A stretch of 8,082 bases of DNA from an uncultured Nocardioides sp. (GTDB taxonomy: Bacteria > Actinomycetota > Actinomycetes > Propionibacteriales > Nocardioidaceae): contig NZ_CAMPGZ010000189.1 in the NCBI RefSeq assembly GCF_946885725.1, positions 1 through 8,082 on the forward strand. Reading direction: 5' to 3'. Under the pieces are notes generated by a model. That model was not told the DNA's origin. It saw only the letters and a list, made by a program, of their open reading frames with translations, and made no database searches. The stretch's first letter is position 1. Each line of letters begins with the position of its first letter. Shown here piece after piece: positions 6,168 to 8,082 of this stretch. The position numbers were made by a program, and so were the translations under genes.

Positions 6168-7031
6168 ATGCGGCTCCCGCTGCCGGACAGCCTCGTCGCG
6201 CAGGCGCGGGCGTACGCCGACGGCAGCGCGGAGCCGGTCACACCGCGCAACGCCGCGACCGTGGTGCTGCTCCGGGCGTCCGCCGACCCCTCGATGGGGC
6301 CGGACGTCTACCTGCTGCGCCGGCAGACGTCGATGGCGTTCGCGGCCGGGATGTGCGTGTTCCCCGGCGGCGGTGTCGACGACCGCGACTTCGACGCGTC
6401 GGTGGCGTGGGCCGGACCGTCCCCTGTCGAGTGGGCTGATCGACTGGGGGTCGACGACGAGCACCTCGCGCGGGCGCTGGTGTGCGCCGCGGTGCGGGAG
6501 ACGTTCGAGGAGTCCGGCGTGCTGCTCGCTGGTACGTCGGACGCGGATGTCGTCGCGGACGTCACCGGTGACGACTGGGAGGCCGACCGGCACGCGCTCG
6601 AGAGCCGGCAGCTGGCCTTCACCGAGTTCCTCGAGCGGCGCGGGCTGGTGCTGCGCTCCGACCTGCTGGGTGCGTGGGCCGGCTGGCTGACGCCGGTGTT
6701 CGAGCCGCGGCGCTACCGGACGTGGTTCTTCGTTGCCGTGCTCCCCGAGGGTCAGCGCACCCGCGACGTGTCGACCGAGTCCGACCACGTCACGTGGCTG
6801 CCGGCGATGGCCGCGGTCGAGGCGGTCGAGCGCGAGGAGCTGTTCATGCTGCCTCCGACGTACTTCACCTGCCTGGACGTCGGTCGTGCCGGGACGCCCG
6901 ACGCGGTGCTCGCCGCCGCGCGCGAGCGGACCGTCGAGATGTTCATGCCCGAGGTGGTCGCTGACGGCGACGACTTCGTGCTCTCGATGCCGCCCGGTGC
7001 CGAGGCGTTGCTGGCGGGCCGCGGGCGATGA
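6168..7031 (+). CDS. NUDIX hydrolase, NUDT19-like, with an interrupted NUDIX box
   Basis: NUDIX enzymes cleave nucleoside diphosphates linked to another group; the NUDT19 branch is best known as a CoA/acyl-CoA diphosphatase. This copy has 287 residues. The N-terminal strand (NAATVVLLRA, 28-37) is followed by YLLRRQTSMAF (48-58) and VFPGGGVD (64-71), the start of the box. Its helix, RETFEESGV (110-118), supplies the metal-binding Glu114 and Glu115. The gap from the box glycine (Gly68) to Arg110 is 42 residues instead of 14, so about 28 residues are inserted in the loop, a known trait of NUDT19-type proteins. The canonical first glutamate of the box is therefore not obvious. A GWLTPVFEPRRYRTWFF segment (172-188) is typical of this subgroup. 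The stop shares ATGA with the MBL start. The substrate is not determinable here; CoA derivatives are the first guess. Confidence 0.93.
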   Translation: MRLPLPDSLVAQARAYADGSAEPVTPRNAATVVLLRASADPSMGPDVYLLRRQTSMAFAAGMCVFPGGGVDDRDFDASVAWAGPSPVEWADRLGVDDEHLARALVCAAVRETFEESGVLLAGTSDADVVADVTGDDWEADRHALESRQLAFTEFLERRGLVLRSDLLGAWAGWLTPVFEPRRYRTWFFVAVLPEGQRTRDVSTESDHVTWLPAMAAVEAVEREELFMLPPTYFTCLDVGRAGTPDAVLAAARERTVEMFMPEVVADGDDFVLSMPPGAEALLAGRGR

Positions 7032-7813
7032 GCTGGGCGGGCGGGAGCTTCGGCGAGCGCGCAACGTGCGTGCTCGCGCCGAACGCGAACATGATGACCC
7101 TCGACGGCACCAACACCTGGGTGCTGCGCGAGCCCGACGGCCGCCGCTCGATCGTGATCGACCCTGGCCCCGAGATCGCCGAGCACCTCGACCGGGTGGC
7201 GGACGTCGCCGGTGACGTCGCCGTCGTACTCCTCACGCACGGCCACCTGGACCACTCCGAGGCCGCGCGGACGTTCGCCGAGCGAGTCGGGTGCGGCGTC
7301 CGAGCGCTGGATCCCCAGCACCGCTTGGGATCCGAGGGTCTGCACGACGGTGACGTGGTCGCGGTCGACGGGTTGGAGGTGCACGTCGTCGGGACGCCGG
7401 GCCACACGTCCGACTCGCTGTCGTTCGTGCTGCCGCAGGAGCGCGCGGTGCTGACCGGCGACACCGTCCTCGGCCGAGGCACGACCGTCGTCGCGCACCC
7501 CGACGGCAAGCTCGGCGCCTACCTCGACTCGCTGCAGCGGCTGCACGCGCTGGCCGAGGCACAGGAGGTCACCCGTGTCTGGCCCGGCCACGGCCCGGTC
7601 ATCGACGACGCGCTGGGCGCGCTCGACTACTACCTCGCACACCGGCGCGAACGGCTCGACCAGGTGCGGGAGGCGCTCGAGCACGTCGACGACGAGCCGG
7701 CCGAGACGCTGGCGCGGCGGGTCGTCGAGAAGGTCTACGTCGACGTCGACCCGGTGCTGTGGGGCGCGGCGGAGCTCAGCGTGCGCGCGCAGATCGAGTA
7801 CCTGCGCGGCTGA
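7028..7813 (+). CDS. Metallo-beta-lactamase-fold hydrolase, LACTB2/glyoxalase-II-like
   Basis: This is a probable cytosolic zinc hydrolase of 261 residues. All expected metal ligands are visible: HGHLDH (His71, His73, Asp75, His76), His126 in TPGHTSDS, Asp145 in TGDTVLG and His188 in WPGHGPV. The N-terminal NMMTLDGTNTWVL (21-33) and the C-terminal helical extension (about 195-261), like a small winged-helix, match the LACTB2 branch. That branch includes both thioester/ester hydrolases and a single-strand endoribonuclease in animals, so the substrate stays open. There is no export signal, which argues against a role in beta-lactam resistance. The start overlaps the NUDIX stop (ATGA), and this is the last gene of the operon before the convergent crp-type gene. 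From memory, an MBL gene convergent to crp also occurs in M. tuberculosis (Rv3677c beside Rv3676), so the arrangement is probably old. Confidence 0.95.
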   Translation: MSWAGGSFGERATCVLAPNANMMTLDGTNTWVLREPDGRRSIVIDPGPEIAEHLDRVADVAGDVAVVLLTHGHLDHSEAARTFAERVGCGVRALDPQHRLGSEGLHDGDVVAVDGLEVHVVGTPGHTSDSLSFVLPQERAVLTGDTVLGRGTTVVAHPDGKLGAYLDSLQRLHALAEAQEVTRVWPGHGPVIDDALGALDYYLAHRRERLDQVREALEHVDDEPAETLARRVVEKVYVDVDPVLWGAAELSVRAQIEYLRG

Positions 7814-7865
7814 TCCGGTTTTCCACAGAACACCCCACGCGTTCCTGGCAGATCACACGTGAAGT

Positions 7866-7918
7866 TTCGGCCCGGTTGCGCCGGTTTCCCAGCAGCCGGT
7901 GGTAAACCGACAGCCGAA
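7866..7918. terminator. Nested inverted repeat between convergent genes; possible two-way terminator
   Basis: The inner arms CGGTTTCCCA (7882-7891) and TGGTAAACCG (7900-7909) pair over 10 bases with one mismatch around an 8-base loop. Outer arms TTCGGC (7866-7871) and GCCGAA (7913-7918) can extend the structure across an asymmetric internal loop. It lies in the 107-base gap between the MBL stop (7813) and the crp-type stop (7923), where both transcripts must end. Neither side has a T-run, so it is not a classical intrinsic terminator; many actinobacterial terminators lack one. The rest of the gap (7814-7865) holds nothing clear. Confidence 0.45.
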
Positions 7919-7920
7919 CC

Positions 7921-8082
7921 TCAGCGCGCCCGGCGCGACATCCGCTCGACGTCCATGATCACGACGGAGCGGGGCTCGAGGCGCAGCCAGCCGCGGGACG
8001 CGAAGTCGGCGAGGGCCTTGTTGACGGTCTCGCGGGAGGCGCCGACGAGCTGGGCGAGCTCCTCCTGGGTGAGGTCGTGGTG
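7921..8082 (-). CDS. crp: Crp/Fnr-family global regulator, C-terminal 53 residues only
   Basis: Only the end of the DNA-binding domain is in the window; the cyclic-nucleotide domain and start lie beyond the right edge. The visible part has [21 protein letters not shown], the helix-turn-helix of Crp/Fnr proteins, with the SRETV recognition segment (residues 16-20 of the fragment). It is followed by the wing [15 protein letters not shown] and a basic C-terminus ending SRRAR. This is very close to my recollection of the C-terminus of M. tuberculosis Crp (Rv3676) and Corynebacterium GlxR, which bind cAMP and TGTGA-N6-TCACA sites. No such site is seen in the window. The gene converges on the MBL operon. 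The Crp/GlxR call is strong; that it is the global cAMP-responsive copy is inferred from the C-terminus and neighbourhood. Confidence 0.9.
   Translation of the reverse strand, partial: HHDLTQEELAQLVGASRETVNKALADFASRGWLRLEPRSVVIMDVERMSRRAR

Noticed and set aside
6150..7684. Minus-strand open frames of 304 and 310 codons opposite the NUDIX and MBL genes
   Set aside because: They overlap each other and lie antisense to well-supported genes; the products are His/Arg/Gly-rich with no recognisable motif.
7819..7827. TTTTCCACA, one mismatch from the DnaA box TTATCCACA
   Set aside because: It is a single near-match with no cluster, AT-rich unwinding region or dnaA/dnaN neighbours, so no origin is supported.
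7853..7862. TCACACGTGA, resembling Crp half-sites near the crp-type gene
   Set aside because: The half-sites are inside-out and wrongly spaced relative to TGTGA-N6-TCACA, and the site lies between two gene ends with no promoter.

Overview
This window looks like chromosome from a high-GC Gram-positive bacterium (Actinomycetota). The evidence is GC-rich third codon positions in every gene, GTG starts, apparent leaderless starts preceded by TANNNT boxes, and a right-edge fragment whose C-terminus closely resembles the actinobacterial Crp/GlxR regulators. A Nocardioidaceae-like source is possible but only an impression. Almost every base is coding: five of the seven junctions between adjacent same-strand genes are start/stop overlaps, and no gap exceeds about 110 bases.

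Left half (1-5494), all on the minus strand. In transcription order it holds a cytosolic alpha/beta hydrolase with a kynurenine-formamidase-like HGGxW motif, a membrane histidine kinase of the HisKA_3 type, and a NarL/LuxR response regulator. These three are chained by 4-base overlaps. After a 111-base gap come a LolD/MacB-type ABC ATPase and a large FtsX-type ABC permease, which runs off the left edge. The set reads as sense-and-respond coupled to export or membrane extraction: the kinase senses an envelope or small-molecule signal, the regulator probably controls the ABC pair and/or its own operon, and the hydrolase is made with the sensor. The hydrolase is the unusual member.

Centre (5495-5531). 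A 37-base divergent intergenic region appears to hold two overlapping leaderless promoters, one for each half of the window.

Right half (5532-7813), plus strand. A tight four-gene operon encodes a 54-residue DUF4177-like protein, a Rid-family (YjgF/UK114) protein, a NUDT19-like NUDIX hydrolase with an interrupted NUDIX box, and a LACTB2-like metallo-beta-lactamase-fold hydrolase. Rid, NUDIX and MBL-fold enzymes are typical metabolite-damage and housekeeping proteins, so the operon may be a metabolite-repair unit. It converges on the 3' end of a crp-type gene (7921-8082, minus strand, cut by the right edge). A 107-base gap between them carries a nested inverted repeat that may act as a two-way terminator.

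No tRNA, rRNA, CRISPR array, insertion sequence or prophage gene was seen. No stretch over 300 bases lacks a gene.
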